Shown: piece after piece, positions 27,101 to 42,100 of the stretch
Layout of the letters: the number at the start of each line of letters is the position of its first letter
How positions within the stretch are numbered: the stretch's first letter is position 1
Origin: Neodontobutis hainanensis
Taxonomy: Eukaryota; Chordata; Actinopteri; Gobiiformes; Odontobutidae
Assembly (NCBI GenBank): GCA_024349245.1
Contig: JALDNG010000020.1
Span: 5,214,501-5,278,500, forward strand
Reading direction: 5' to 3'
Length of the DNA: 64,000 bases
Notes under the pieces: generated by a model
What the model saw: the letters and a program-made list of their open reading frames with translations, nothing else
What the model was told of the DNA's origin: nothing
Database searches by the model: none
Position numbers and translations under genes: made by a program

Positions 27101-30100
27101 TTCTGCGTCCTAGAGACTGGCCTCTGGAGCAGCTGGATTAGTGCACAGCGAGCTGGGCTGGCTGCAACCTGCTGAGCCATTCTTTAAGCAGTCCCACTCC
27201 ATCAATCAGGCTCTAATCCGAGTTGCTTCTCTCGCTAACGCTAAGCTAAAGGGCCTCTTTGATTGGAGACAACAGGGGTGCGTGAAGAATCCGTTGCTTG
27301 TCTTAAAAGAGGCGAGATTAGTCGGGAGGTGCTTTGTGTTATCTCTCAATCTCTGAAGCAATCAACGCCCGCTCTCATCAGCAGAGACAGAGGGACACTA
27401 GGATTACTTGGCATTGTTTAAGATTGTTGTGACCGCTTCAGGCAACAATACACACGGTTCCTGTTAAAGTTTGAACATGTGCAGTGAGCAGGAAAGTGTC
27501 CGGAGTTGAAAGTGGGGTCATAAAGCTGTTCAAGTGGATGCCCTTTTGCTAAGAACTAAAGGGAGAGTTAATTGGGTCCCATGCTTCACAGCCTATGGGC
27601 CTGAGTCTCTTTCAAGGGACACCTACTAAGAGCAGGATACCTCAAACTGTGCATGGATGATGAGGTTTTTACTCATCAATTACTAAGCTATCCCAATCTG
27701 ACCTACAGTTCTTTGCAAGGCTCTGTGTTCATCTGGCATCATCCTTTGTGGTTTTGTAAATGAGGTTTAAAAATCTGATGTCAACATTTCAGACAGTTGT
27801 TTATAGCAACAAGTGCCCTGCAGAGGAAAAGTCGACGGAAAAGAGAGCTCAAAATCCAAGTAAAGCTGAGGGAGTTTGCTTTCTATTAGGAGTTTGTGAG
27901 GGGATAGACCGCAACAGTGGGTGGTCCAAAAGGCCATGGCTTCAGAGAAGAATCTCCCTTAACACTCTCTGAATTTATCACTGTTCGGGCTAGCCATGGC
28001 AAACCACACAGTAATGCAAATACAGACACACATCAGCACACATGTCTTTAGTTTTTACGGATTTGAGTACAATAGCCCTCATCATATTCTCTCATGCAGC
28101 TCTCAAACCAAATTTTTCCACACCATCTTTTTCACCCTGCTGCTCACCTTTTCTTCCATGTTATTTTTCTTCATCCTCTCTCCAGCTCACTCTCTTAGGC
28201 ATTCTCTTGGCGGGTTCTCTTTCAGACAGAGAGGGGTCTGTCAGGTGCCAAATCCCTGACTCGGGAGATCAAAGGCAGACAAAGAGACTGGTGACTTACT
28301 GTTCTATTCGGGAGAGGCAAAAAAATGGATTCCCTCATAGACCGGGACACCACATTTCTCCCCCCTTTCTTCCCTAGCAGCTCTTTCACTCATTCTATCA
28401 TGGATTTAGTCTTTTTCTCCTTTTGTTAGTCTTTGCCCGCCCCATCCCTGTTGTCTCTAAGCTGAGGCACGTTTGGAGGAAAGGACATTGAGGGTAGAGG
28501 GCTGTAAATGAGTCGTTTTGTCCATTTTGGGGTGAATTCTGCTTCTAGAATTGGTATTGCCGCGTGAAGGGGAGTGAACAATTTGAAAGATAAAACAAAG
28601 CCATGTGTGAAAAAAACTAAGAGCGCAAAAGCTAATAATACAATGATAGCTACCCACACAACCTGATTAAAAACCCAGCTAAGTCTTCCTCTAAGTGGCA
28701 ACAGCCTACACAGCTTTGAACAGTCATGGATGATCCTTTTTCAGCTGCCATATTAAACCTCATCTACCCACACACCCACACACTGAAGCCCACCTTGAGT
28801 GACCCAAAGCCTGGTAGGCAAGCTATTCACCAGCCTCCAAAAGAAGACACCCGGGACTGAAAGCATGAGAGCAAACTTGGATTACAATAGCAATCCAGAA
28901 GCCTCAGGAACGTTACACCCAGCACACCGCACACAATAACTTAGCTTGCCCAGGCAGAACAATCCTCCTCTCTAACATGAAAAAAAAGGAATTAAGTTCA
29001 AACTAAAGCATTTTTCCTCTTTTCAAGCTGCTTTATCGTCGATGGGTGATGAAAACTTGGTCACTCTTTTTAAGTCATAACAGACAGTGGGCGCTCTTCA
29101 GAGGTGCATCCCCACAAAGAGGCTCTTTCAAAAACCTAAGCGATCGTCTTTCAAGACCTGAGGGCAAGGAGAGTCTCTCCTTCTCCTGCACATTAAGGAA
29201 CTAACGCTGTCTATTCACTCTCCCTTTCTGCCACATCATCTGCCTTTGTGTCTTTTCTATCTCAGTTTCACTATTTTACATCCCTTTGGAAAGCAGTCAG
29301 ACGCTCAGGTGAGTCTCCTCCAAAAAAGGTTTCAGGGAGTGCTTTGTTAACCCTTTGAAAGCAATACGTCAAATGTTGATATATTAAATCTCAACTAGTC
29401 ACATTTATCTAGAAAAAGACCGTCTACATTAGTACACCTGAGCCATTGGCACATTAGCATGGATAACTAGCTGCTGACCGTTAGCATCTGTCGGAGGAAC
29501 AGCAGGAGAGTGGAGCAGGTTAACTCATTAATTCCGTCATTGGGGTTATTAATTACCTCCAGTCTTGACGCCGACATGCAGCCACACGGACAGCGAAAGC
29601 CATCAGGGTGATGGATGAGGGACACACGGCCACCGAAACTGATCACCATGATTGATGACATACACTCGACACACATCTTGACCTTGACCCATCGGGGTAC
29701 AAAAAGGTCTCAAATGAGCGGTTGCATCTTTTTTTAAATGCGAACCAAACAAGCTGCATTGTGACATCTGGGTTGATGTGCATACTACTGTTAATGAAGG
29801 TTCAGAACAAAAGCAACGTGGCTGGTGATGTTAATAACACACACGTCACTCGTGCTGACAATCACTGCTGCTTTGGTAACAGCGGCCGATGCCAGAGGGC
29901 CCAGAAGTTGCCAGCAGTTTGTCTGTCAAATGCTGAATGATTTATAACTGTATTTTCAGCAGAACCAATCAATCACTTACAAGCCACACAAGACGCTGCC
30001 ATAATTAAAATGTCTACCTGACACATAGGAGTCATAGGAGTGTGAGCCACAGACACATCCAAGTACAAGCAATGAGAAAAATGACAATTAAGAAGACATC

Positions 30101-33100
30101 GAGACACAATGTGCCACAATGAGCTGATTTTCATTAACATGTGACAAGCTAGATATTTAAATTTCCAGTCATGGCATGCATTGTTTTATATCAAAATTAA
30201 TTGTCGTTAATTTTAGTATTTAAGCACAATAATACAATTCAGCGAAATGCCAGCCATTCTAATTTTTTTCACATTTTTTCACAGTTTCAGAAGGCAGCGC
30301 TCAGATAGTGATGTCTGTGGGTCTGGCAAGCCAGGCTAGCAAAATGCCACTTATATTGTATGTTTGGAAAAACTTGAAATATTATTATCAAGACTTCCTG
30401 CAGACCAAGGTCTCTACGCTCTTTTTGACACGTAGACCTCGACTTCTTCTCTAATTTATTCGCACTAGCCTTAACAGGGGAATATTAGCACAATGGTTAT
30501 ATCACAAAAATCTTGGGTATTCCACCCAGCTACAGTAAATCAGAATGGAATAGGCCACACCTTAAAATGAAACATACAGCACAATGCTTAAAGAGAAAAG
30601 CTATATAGAAAGTGAATAGAGTGGGCAAACACATGTAGTGTTGTTTGCTGAAACACTGTTTGACTTGGCCGTGTTGGGTGGGGGCTGCTCCAGTTCCACT
30701 TTGGCACGAATGCCAGGTTTACAAAGGTAGCACCACCCTCCACCAGGCACAGCGCCAAGACACTAAAGACCTTTTCTGACCTACGATCCACACAGCAGGT
30801 GGGTAATGGGACTCCAGTTCAAAGCAAACAAGACAGAGACATAAACACAAATAGTGGCTTCCAAACCTCTGCACACCTGCATGCTCTCAGGTATTCACTA
30901 TAAAGCCCCTCAAAGGCCCTTGCACAATTGCACTTTGCATACAAACAGAAAAAAACAACAAGACGTCAACAAAACAGGCTTTGTGTACACATGGTATAGA
31001 TGGGGACAGAACAGCAAGGACAGTGTACGGTAAACAACTTCACACAGGTATTTCCTTGCCCTTTTCCCTAAAGTCTCCTGGGGCTTAAATCATATTATCT
31101 TATCAAACCACAATGTATTCCATGTGTTTCCCAGTCATTGTTTCCAAATAAAAAGCTTGAGTTCAATTCATTTATAAGAAGCAGAGTAACAGAAGAAAAG
31201 AGGGGGTATGCTAATGTTGTTGTGCGTGGGGACTCTCACATGGGCACACATCGCAAAACAATCAGCAGCGTTAAACTGTGACCGGTGAGTCGAGGGAGAA
31301 TGGGGCAGGAAAAGGGAGGACGGAAAGGGAACACACAATAAGAATAGGTAAAGAGGAAGAGGAAGTGATAGGGAAGCTGTCTCAATAGAGCCTCGTGTCC
31401 AATTCTGTAAACAAGTGTAAACCACAACCAGTTGCTGTAGCACAAATGCCTAACATATGAGGAAAAAAACCCACAATGCAACATTTACAAAAGGATGATT
31501 TATCACAGATCTATTTTATTTTAGTTGCTCTTTTGTGCATTGTTTAATTCAGTACCCTAAGTTTAAAGCTACTCTGGGCCAGGTGTGTGGAACAAAAGAA
31601 AATGCACTTTAAGTCCAATTGGACCATTGATAAAGTTGTGTCCAAGTATGAATTTACTAACTTATGTTGTGCATTTTGAGAAGGCTCACTCTATAGTATT
31701 ATGTTGCAAAATAATTGGATAGGGTAAGTACATTTATCAAATTACAGACATCATGAATGAAGGAAATTTAAATGTATTTAAATTTCCTTCATTCATGATG
31801 TCTGTAATTTGATAAATACAGTTCATTGTCCCTTTTCAACATTTCCACCCTCTGACCTGCTTTCCACAGGTGTGTATCCTCGGGTGCATGTGGTGGAGCT
31901 GTAAAATTATTAGTGCATGACATCATTACCTCAGAGCCCTGTCATAGAGAAAATGATATCTGTATCATATTTAGAAATTGTAAACCATCACGTGCTAGGG
32001 GGGATTTTTAGAAGATGTGCAAACACAAATTAAATACTAGGAAAATGAATAAATGAATTACTGTATGTCTAAAGAAACCCTAAGACAAAAATGTGTTCAA
32101 CAAAGAGACATGTCAACAGCGCAGAAGTGAGTGCTTAACATCTGTAGACACTTAAGCCTGAAGCAACACAAATCCAAAATTACCTAGTTGTCTGCATTCT
32201 CGGGGTAGAGTTTAACGCCAAGCTTGTCGCTTTTTGTAGAAATGGCTTGGTGAGTAATAAGTAGGGGTCGAGAGAGGTCGTCCTACAGCTGAAAATCAAG
32301 GTATTTTTAGGTTGTTTGTTTAGGTAGCTCCCAGACGACAGCCTGTCTGGGGCCTCAAAACACCTTCCATTGTGCATATGTGCATATGGGTGCCCCAAAG
32401 AACACTATTGTGTCTACGGTTTGTGTGCGTTGATGCAGGCTGTGCGCTGAGTGTGTAGTCTCATACATAAAAAAAAAAACTTTCCTGGGTCACTAGCTCC
32501 TCAGCAGCTCATGTCAGCTCAATGATGCTCTGCTGGTTTCCACTGTAGCTGTCACTGCTTTGATCTTTGACCTCTGCCAATTTCAAGGAGGCCTCGCTTG
32601 CTCTAGACCCTGTCTCTTTCCCTTTCTCAAAACAGATTGAAGTCACTGCTGTTGTGGTAGAATTAGCCCCACCGTCTCAAAATGGTGTCAGCTCAGTGTG
32701 TGCATTTCTAAACTGGTACCAGAAGTGTGTCGAGAGATTTTGCTTCTTGGGGTGTGTACTGCACTCCCGTATCCAGGTGCATGTTGAACCGGGACTTGCG
32801 GGAGATTCCGGGTTTGTGACAGGAGCTCTAAGTTAATGGCTGTTGATCAGCCTGGGTTACTTCACTAATGTGTTTCTTTTAAGGTGTTACCTTTGACACA
32901 CAGGCACATCGATGATGGGACCAGGAAAACACCATACTATGGACCAGTGCTTTGAAGTAAATTTGTGGGAACCACTTCCTGGATGTTTTGCATTTCTTGA
33001 ATTCTTTCCCTATTTTCAACTCATTCATCCTTTCTATTTTTTCTACTATCATATTATCTTTATGGTTGTGTTCACCACTAAAGGTGATTCATTCTTGGCA

Positions 33101-36100
33101 TTTCTGTAATTCAAGCACGGAGTAGAGAGGGGTATTTTTAATAACATCACTTGCAGCTGTCAGAGGTTGTGACATAAACAAACCAAGGATTGTTCATAAA
33201 AACCCCATAGCCCCCCCCACTTCACCTTTCACTTCTCTGTCGTTTATCAGGCCATCTAGACAGGACACAATTTATCTTGTGTTTTTTTGCACCCAGCTCT
33301 GACAGACTCAAGCCCATTACACAATCCTACTCATATCAATTTCATTTCAATTATGGACACTCTCTGCATCTGTCTTTTCATGTTTTTTCTCTGTTGCTTT
33401 TACCCTCTGCTTTTTAAGCTTTAACGGTGTCACCTCTTTTTTCATCCTCATCCAGCAGTATTTGACAACTCACTACGGATCAGGAGGGATCAAGGTTTCT
33501 AATCCGAGAGACATGCCCCAGCACAGACGCACCTCTGCCTGTGGCTGCCGATGTGTGGCTTCACATCTCAGTGCAGTAAGATCCCAACATCCCAAATTAC
33601 ATCTCAACTCTCCTGCAGAGAGGTGCCGCTCACATGCTCACAGACTACCCTGTGCTGTGTTTGGGGCACACCTGTGAGACATATGGGTATTCACAACATG
33701 AAGGAGGCCACCAAGAAAACTGTTATGAACTGACCAACGTTTAAAGTTAAACTAGGCTATGCCCATCATTTCTTTACATTTTTGAATTTTTTGAATTTAC
33801 GATTAGGGTTAGATGATCTCTGGACAAAAGGTTTACAATATTTTTTTTTAAATGTTTGCTTAAATTTGACTTCTCTGTAGAAATCAAAACCCTTTGACGT
33901 TGTGCAATACTGTATACTAGTGACAGTGACTTCACAAGGATAACACAATATTAATATTATTGTTCCAGCCACATTCCGATAAGAAATCGTCTGAGGGTGT
34001 GTTGTGGGCTGAAAAGGCCCATGTGTCATTTCCTTCAACGCCGTGAATAGAAAAGTGGAATCTTGGCTAATTAAAATGGGTACTGCATTTTGTCTCAGGG
34101 CCCATCAGATTACAGAACAGCCCTTTTATTGCTAGGCTTTTTGTCATAACCCCTAACTGATTGCCATGGAACACTTTGATTTGCCAACTGAACTCTGCAC
34201 CTTGGAGAAAGTGGGATGATAGAAAAGGAAGAAAAGAACAGACCACCTAGGATGGAGTTAAGATAGCAATCAGTGTAGAGAGATAAAACATATCTACGCT
34301 CGCAATCAGGCTCCCATTGTTAAATAGTTGGCTGTCCATCAGAAGAGCAGGTCCTTCATTGTCTACAAGCTAAGATTGTGCAGAAAGAATGGAAAAATAA
34401 TCAAAGTTTAAGAGGTAGCGAGTGATACATCTGCTGAAACAGATGCAGAGTAAGGCACTGTTAATACTGCAATGGTTCTCAAATGAAACTTCTGCATGGT
34501 CCAGGGTATAAGCTTGTAAAAAGTCATGCACAATGCCGCTGAAACTTATGTCTGACCACACTAGAATGTATTTTATTTTCAGGTTAAACACAAGTTCATG
34601 GGCAACAAATATAACAAACAGAAATTTCTTTTATAATAACGTGACACAACTAGACACAACTTCACGTACTGGATTAGCAAGTACAGTGATTATTTCAAAA
34701 GCACAAAGGAACAACCATTCCACTTCCAGGTGTGCCATTGACCTGTAAACAGCTCCAAAATATTTGATAAATATTAAGTCCTGACGACTCAGTAACACAT
34801 TGCCAGGATCAAAAGGATTTCCGCATGATGGTGAACCTTGGATGAAGTGTTGTTAAAGAATAGTTGCCAGACTGGAACTAAATCTCTTTCCACTTCACTT
34901 CCCTCATGTTTTTGTCTCTCTCTTATTTTTTTTCTCTCTACCTCCCTCCCTGCTTCCTCATCTCTATCTTTCGCCTCTTTCAGGGTTTTTTTTTTTGGCC
35001 CTCAGTTGCAGCACAAAGAAGAGGTCCTCTTTCTCTCCCAAATCTCGAACTGTGCCCACTTGATAGCTGTCCTCTTCCTTGTATACAGTATCTCCGTCTT
35101 TCGCTGCCTTTACATCCATCCATCTCTCTACACAAACGGGTGTGCAGGAGTGCAGGAGTAAATGGATGAAGAAGAGTGGAAACAGCCGGAGGAATGGGGA
35201 ACGGTATGGACGAATAAAGAGCGAGGGGGGTTAAAGGACTCGCGGGTTGTGTTGGTAGAGAGCCGGGGTATTGATTCAGGGCCTTTTGACATGCTAATTT
35301 GCTTGCTGACTGCTTTAATCGCTCCTTCTTCCCATCGTGCTCTTCAAAGAGACGATGATTTTTCAAAAAGATGAGGCAGAAGGAAGAGAGGCAGTTCTTG
35401 AACCTTTTTTTTTCAAGGCCCTTCTGACATTTATAAATCATACACTTTTGAGCATGTTACATATTAGTTACAACATATCAATGCCCCTCGAAAGCAAAAC
35501 TAATTCCACATAAGAAGCTAATAGGCACAATTTGTACTAAACATTTGCTTAAAAGTGGAAACAGCTGTTGATAAGAGTTTTTGGATATTAGTAAAAGAAA
35601 ATCCCCAAGAAAGTGACAACAGAGTATGCTTCCACAGTTAATGTGCCAAAGGCAATGATCTCATTTAAAAAAAGGTGATTAAATTGTATATATGTCTTCA
35701 AAATTTCCACATAGCAGAGGGAAAATAAGCCACTCTGATACACTGCCAAGTTTCACATTCAATGGCACCTGTTGCACCCCATTCAAACAAAGAGAAATGA
35801 TCTCATCCCTCTGTCTGTACCAAACAAAGCCATCTAGATGAAACTCAATGCTCACAATGCTCTATCAGTCAAATGCATTGGCCATATGCCTGCATTTTGG
35901 TCAGTGACATGTAAAATTTTAAATCTTTCCCAGATTTGTGCCCCATATGCTGTACTAAAAAACAGGAACAAATCTATTTTCTACATGGCGTTTCAATGTG
36001 GCTTGCAGTGTTACTTCAAGGCAGAATAATGCACACTGTGGAAGCAATATATCCAGTCCAGATCACGCTCCATCACAAGTGGCTTCCTGTATTAAATAGG

Positions 36101-39100
36101 GCATCCTGAGCAGCCAAAAGAAAGAGGTGATGAGTGTCAAGAACTGCGAAGGGAACAAACACTGCGGCAGCACGGCAGCTCGAGCAGGAAAAACATTTCA
36201 GCACCATAGCTAATTACCACTGCACCCTTTGCACCCTCCTTAACTGTTCCCCTCTCTGGGCTTTTCAGTTCACAACTGCAGAAGCATTTAGGAATTAGAG
36301 AGGTGAGATCTATATTAACATCACTGTTAAAGTGTGTTCCAGAATAGGAATACATTGTCTAGAAATTTATATCAGATCAGAAGCCAATGAGTAGTCTCCT
36401 TTGGGCTACTGCTTCTTATACTGGCAAAAAGCAATGCCTGTCTCTTACTGTTGTTTTTCACTCCTCCATTCAATTCAGCTGCACAAGATGAGCCTCTCTA
36501 TACTTCAGCATTAGCAGTAGCACCTCACTGGTGGCAAGCAGTTTTCACCTTCATTCTGCTGCACTCTGCTCTGACTGTGTCCCTTTAAAGCATGTAACTT
36601 ACAGTAGAAAAGATGTAAAGATGCAGAAGATGGCAGACAAAGTTTCTCAAGCCAGAAGTGATTAGTATATTTAGACAAAGATCAGAGTTTGGGAAGTGCA
36701 AAGTATGAGAGTGGCCTTGTTAGCATATGATGCTAATGGTTGGAATCATTAAGTATGGCTACACTTTATCATTAGCACCAGAAGAGGGCTTTGTAGAAGG
36801 TCTGGTAAACAACAAACACTAATCACAGTCACCACTGTGGTATGTTCAAGATAATAACTCTTGTGCTTCTAATATGTCTTTGTTCAAGACTAGATTGCAT
36901 GTGACATGTTCTTGCATGTTCATGTTAAATGTTCTGATTGTGCATGTGTCTAGATTTTCCTTATTTGGGATCCAAGTCTTGAGTCATGCTTTTACATGCA
37001 CGTGCACATGAACCTGTATTATGTGTGCCTCGGCCCCCTGTAGGGAAAGTAATCTCATTATTCAGGCAACTGTGTGCTGCTGCCACCAGAGACAGGTAGG
37101 AACACTAACCACATCGACAGCCTGTGCCGACAGGCAGAGCAGGGGAAGGGGGAGAGTAGAAAAAGTGGGATGGTGTGAACTGGTGAAAATTGCAAAAATA
37201 AACTAAGAGATAAAAATCTATGAGGATAAAAAGAAAGCTGAAAAAAGAAACACCTGCAACCAAGAAGGCAAAAAGAAAAAACAAATATTTAATTTGTGTG
37301 TATGCAGAAAATGCAAGGCACACAGGAGACAGAGAGAGAATGAGACATTGTATTTAAAGCCACTGGAGAATAGCAGGCTCAATAGCATTATGTGGTGAAT
37401 TTAGAAAGATTTCCATACTTAACGCAGTCAAAAGGAGGACATAGAGGAAGACATACACGGAATGAATGAAAAAACTGCATCTTTAAAAGCTCTTGATCCA
37501 AAACAAGAGCGATGTTCCAGGAGGAAAGAAAGAGGAGAAGAGTTATCGAGTAAGAAAATGGTGATCGGTGAAGTCGTTAGAAAATGTTAGCTAATGCTAA
37601 AGAGGAAGGAGTGTGTGTTAATGGCACATGGGTTGGCTAGTGAACAAATAAACTGTTAAAATGTCTCTCACCCTTACACCTAAAATGCATACAGGTTGTT
37701 AATGGTGGGGAAATGGTCCAATGTGCTAGTTTGCATAGACCCCTTTCAATTTAAAAATCAAACTTACACCAATGCATTAGAGTGCTTTTGATGAGCCCTT
37801 AAACCAACCAGAGAGCTAATACAATCTTTGTAAAAAGAGGTAAAAAATAAAACACTGTACAAAATAATCTAAATTTGCCAGAGTTACAATTAAAAAAAAA
37901 ATCTTATGATGCAATACAGGCTTGTCTCCTTCTGCTCCACCAACAGATGAGGAGCGAGGCAACACGCTGACCCTCGTGATTCCCCAATGAAGCCCCTGGG
38001 GAAGGTTGTTAACAGGGAAAGGGATCCCAAATGCAAACAGACAAAGTTCCCTCTGCTGTGGATCAGGGGCCCCTGAGCCCCTGGTGCCCCAGTTACCCCT
38101 CTCGCCTTAACCCGCGTTGTCCACCCTAGCCACCCTTGGCCCACCTTAAGCACAGAGACATACAAACACTCCCCCTGCACAGCTGTCAAAACTTTGACGT
38201 CTTAATCAATCCTGGATTCACAACCTTGTCACACACAGCATTAAGATGGATGCAAAAAGGGGGTGACCCTTGACCTCTGCCAGAGGTGGAGAATACAACT
38301 CCAGTGTGCCACCCTCCCACCCCCAATCATTCCCCTCTAAACATCGCCAGGCTTCAGTCGTCTCTGCTGCTGCCCCAAACAATGATGGAGGAGAGCCTAT
38401 TCATCTTGAGCTGGGAACCAGGGGCCAAGGTGGCCTTCTAACCCTGCACATACTGAGGACAAGCGCAGACACACTGCATGCACACTCAAACACAAGAGTT
38501 TTGTTTTTGAGTGAAGCTAAATAATTTAGTTAGCATATGCCAATATGGTTAGCTTATTATTATATATTAAAAAAAAACAAGAGAACGAAACAACTTTCAA
38601 CTTCCTCCCCACACAGGTCCAGCCTGTTCCTTAGTCGATGTGGACAGAAAGAAGTCCAACCCCTCTCTTCTAAAGCTTGTCACAGTGTCACAGCCATATT
38701 AACCAGCTCATCATTGCACTTGAGTGACAATGGCAAGCACCTTTAACCCTGTCTAACCCACTGAAGCTGACCAGACGCCTTGAGGAGAAATGCAATATCA
38801 AACCCAGGGCTTGTTAGCCACACTCCAACACAGACTGAAATGTTAAGAGACCTTTTAAACAGCATGTCTTAGGCTTAAAGTAAATGAAGTAAATGGCTTG
38901 GCACAGTAAACTCAAACAAGCTGAAGCTGATGCTGTGATATGTGAACTAAATGGCTGTATTGGCTTCAAAAGCAACACTACCCGCATAACGGCTGGCAGA
39001 CATTACCAAACAGCATTAGTCATATAAAATCAAGGCTTCCAAAAGCTTTATTACACTCGGTGGAAGACTTATTTATTTAAAGTGAAATTAAAGAGAATAG

Positions 39101-42100
39101 ATAAGGGGTCTCTATAAGTGGTACGCTATAATATAAAGGATGAGATCAGGGTCCTCATTTTGAAACAAGGGAGGCTCTTAGTGTTTACAAAAAAAAACTG
39201 AAGCTATGTAGATCTTCTCTTTCCCTCTACTCTTCATCTTATAGACTCTTTAAAATCACCCTTAAAGACAAAAACCTAACGTCATTGGAGAGCAGTGACA
39301 AAGGAATTTTTCCTCATAAGCGCACAAAGTCCTCCTAAAAAAAACATCTGTGACTATTTGTAATCATTTTAGAGCGTACCCCCCCAATCTACCAAAGATA
39401 GCCCTAAATCACCAGACCCGTTTGTCATCTAATTATCCGTCTGAGATAAAGGGTCTGTCATAAATTACATGAAGTACTAGTCTGTCCCTCTTTTAATCAC
39501 CATCGTCCAGCCTCTGACCCTTCACTGCTGCAAACCCACTACTTTACATGTCAGCAACGGGTGACAGTTTAGTTAAACCGTAAACAAAACTTGTATTACT
39601 ATCCCCTTTTCTGGGCAGCTGCTCATTACAGTAGAACACCTATCCTAAACAACCCTCCAATCATGGCTCCCTTTCTAATTTTGCAACATACTGACGGATC
39701 CATCATGCTTCTGGTTAAAGACATCCAGAAAGCTGCACTCCGAACTGTACTTAAAACCTCTTCAAAACAGGATGGTATACGATCATGGTGAACTGAAACA
39801 AGAAGAATCATCCACAAAGGGCTAATCCCCGAACCAAATAGCACTTTTTTGACCCCATCTCACTGCGGTGTATTTCCACTCTTCTCAAACCTGCTCGGAA
39901 TGATAAACTCTTTCTGTCCTCTAAGTCGGTCTATCTCCTATTCCCAGCTCTAGCCTATGGTGGGAATATAACAAAAAGGAGGTGGGGTGGATACAGGTTG
40001 TGAGTTTGAGCTCTATCCGATGTGTCACCAACACTCCTGGGATGCACCCCATTGCACAACACCTCCCAGTGGGCCTGCTAATTACCCTGCTAACAATCTT
40101 CATTGCTTTTATCACCTAAGCAGTCGCTGAAAAAAGGTACCAACAGCAGGGAGGAGAAGATTTAGCTAGAGAAAGGTAAAGGTTGAAGGACAAAGAAACA
40201 TAGAACAACATAAGTATGAGGAGGAAATTATTTTAAGAAGGCAAGCTGAAAGTAATGAAATGTTTTTATTTTTTTCCCCCCTTTGAACCATAGTCTAGGA
40301 CAGTTATAGGTTCAATATTTGCGTTAAAGTAAGAGTAAATATTTGATGGAAGATTCTTTTTTTGTAGTCACTTTAAAATGTTGATATAACCCCAAGAGCT
40401 TCAGTGTAGACTGCAAATAAGATAGTGTTTTACCTTGGCATTCAGAGTTGCGTTCCTCGTATCCAGGGTTGCACAAGCAGTTCCCAATCGGCACCAGCCA
40501 CTCTCCATCGGCTCCACAGTACATCTTGGGAACTTCCTTTTCCTCTGAATTATCCACACATGATCCACGAATTTCCACAAGAGACGATGTATCTGCTCCA
40601 GTGATGGTGTCAGGGAACTGGGCCAAGTTACGCACGGCCAAGGGACATTTTTTGTAGAACACTCTGACGGAGACAAGTGCAATGCATGCTCCAACATCCT
40701 GGAAGGCTAAATAGAAACCTTTCCTCGTCAAGGCTCCCACATCCCGGACCTCCGTGTTCAGCTTCATGATGCGATCGCCGATGTCCACTTGAGTAAAGCT
40801 CTCATCAGCCGCAATTGTATCGATCTTTCCAAACTGGTTCTCCCGGATGTAGCGCTCTTTGTCATTGTTGGACTCATAGTAGTAAAGGTTGAAGGTCTCT
40901 TTGCAGGTTCCCATGACACCAGGAAGGCTGTTGCAGTCTCGGAGAGTAAATTTGATCTCAATATAGACACGCTGAGCACCACCGCGAGGAATCCAGTCGG
41001 TGCGGAGCCAGTTGTTTTGGTTCGGCTCCATAACGTTACAGACCTGGTATGTCCGAATGGGTATGTTTTTCTCATCCATAATGCTCACTTCTTCCCACTG
41101 AAGGAAAAAAAAAACACAGAAAAATGTATTAATCCTAAGAGTTAACATTTTACAATTTCTCAAGTTTGTTTTTGTTAAAACGCTACATTGGCAATTTGAA
41201 ATCTGAATATGAAGTAAGTATTTTAACACTTTATGAACAGTAAGATGGACAATCCATCTCTGTGCTACAATTATAAAGCATATTGTTGCCCATTGAACTG
41301 TTAAAGGTTAAGTACTAATTCAAAGACTAGAATTACTCTGATCTGAGAAAGTCATAATTGAAAGATACTGTGGAAAAAAGAGCTTGCAAGGCAGATTAAT
41401 CAATATCTGAGTCCCAGCAGAGCAATTAATTGATGCCTCAACTTAATGCATATTTTATGAATGGTCCCTAATTGACTTGTTAGGTCAATATTTAATATTT
41501 GCTAAGATATTTACATTCATAAAGCTTTCCTCAATTGTCAGAAAATAAAAAATTATATTTGTTATTTGCCTCTGTAATGTCAGTTTCTCATGGACGGTAT
41601 ACAAAAACCTGACAATATTAGACATCCGTATGGTTGAGGGAAGAATGAAGCAAAAAAGTGTCTGAATCAATGCAAATGATCTAATGTGAGCCTGCTTAAC
41701 ATCTGCAGCCATGAATGGGGAGTGTGAGACAGGGGGCTCACACATGTTGTTAGTGTGAATTCATAGGAGACACTGTAGACGCTGACATGGGGCGCTGGAA
41801 TTACGTTATCCAGTGCAGCCTGGCTTATTTTTGCCGAGCAGGGATGTTTGTTTTACTTATGATAAAGTTCTCCTTTCCACTGAGCAAATACAAGTATGTC
41901 TTGAGAGGCTCAAAGCGGTGTGTTCCACTAAGTTTTTCACTCTGTTTTAAATAGAGTCTTTGACTGAGCTGTGCTGTAAACAAGAACTGACAGGCCTTTG
42001 GCTGCTGGAGCTTCTACCATATAGAAAACTGCACAAAGAAAAATAATAAAGGTACAGGGGGAGATATGTATTATGCTGCCAGATTTGATTTGACGCCTTA

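Noticed and set aside
34980..35441. 153-codon minus-strand open frame in intron 3
   Set aside because: Built largely on a CT-rich low-complexity stretch; no domain; no splice sites linking it to epha4.
36187..36207. REST/RE1 site starting TTCAGCACC
   Set aside because: Only the left half matches; the right half (GGACAG-type) is absent at usual spacing.
40324..41229. A 301-codon minus-strand open frame as a single-exon gene
   Set aside because: The middle (40434-41097) is epha4 exon 3; both ends are intron read-through beyond clear splice sites, and the Met at the 5' end is intronic.
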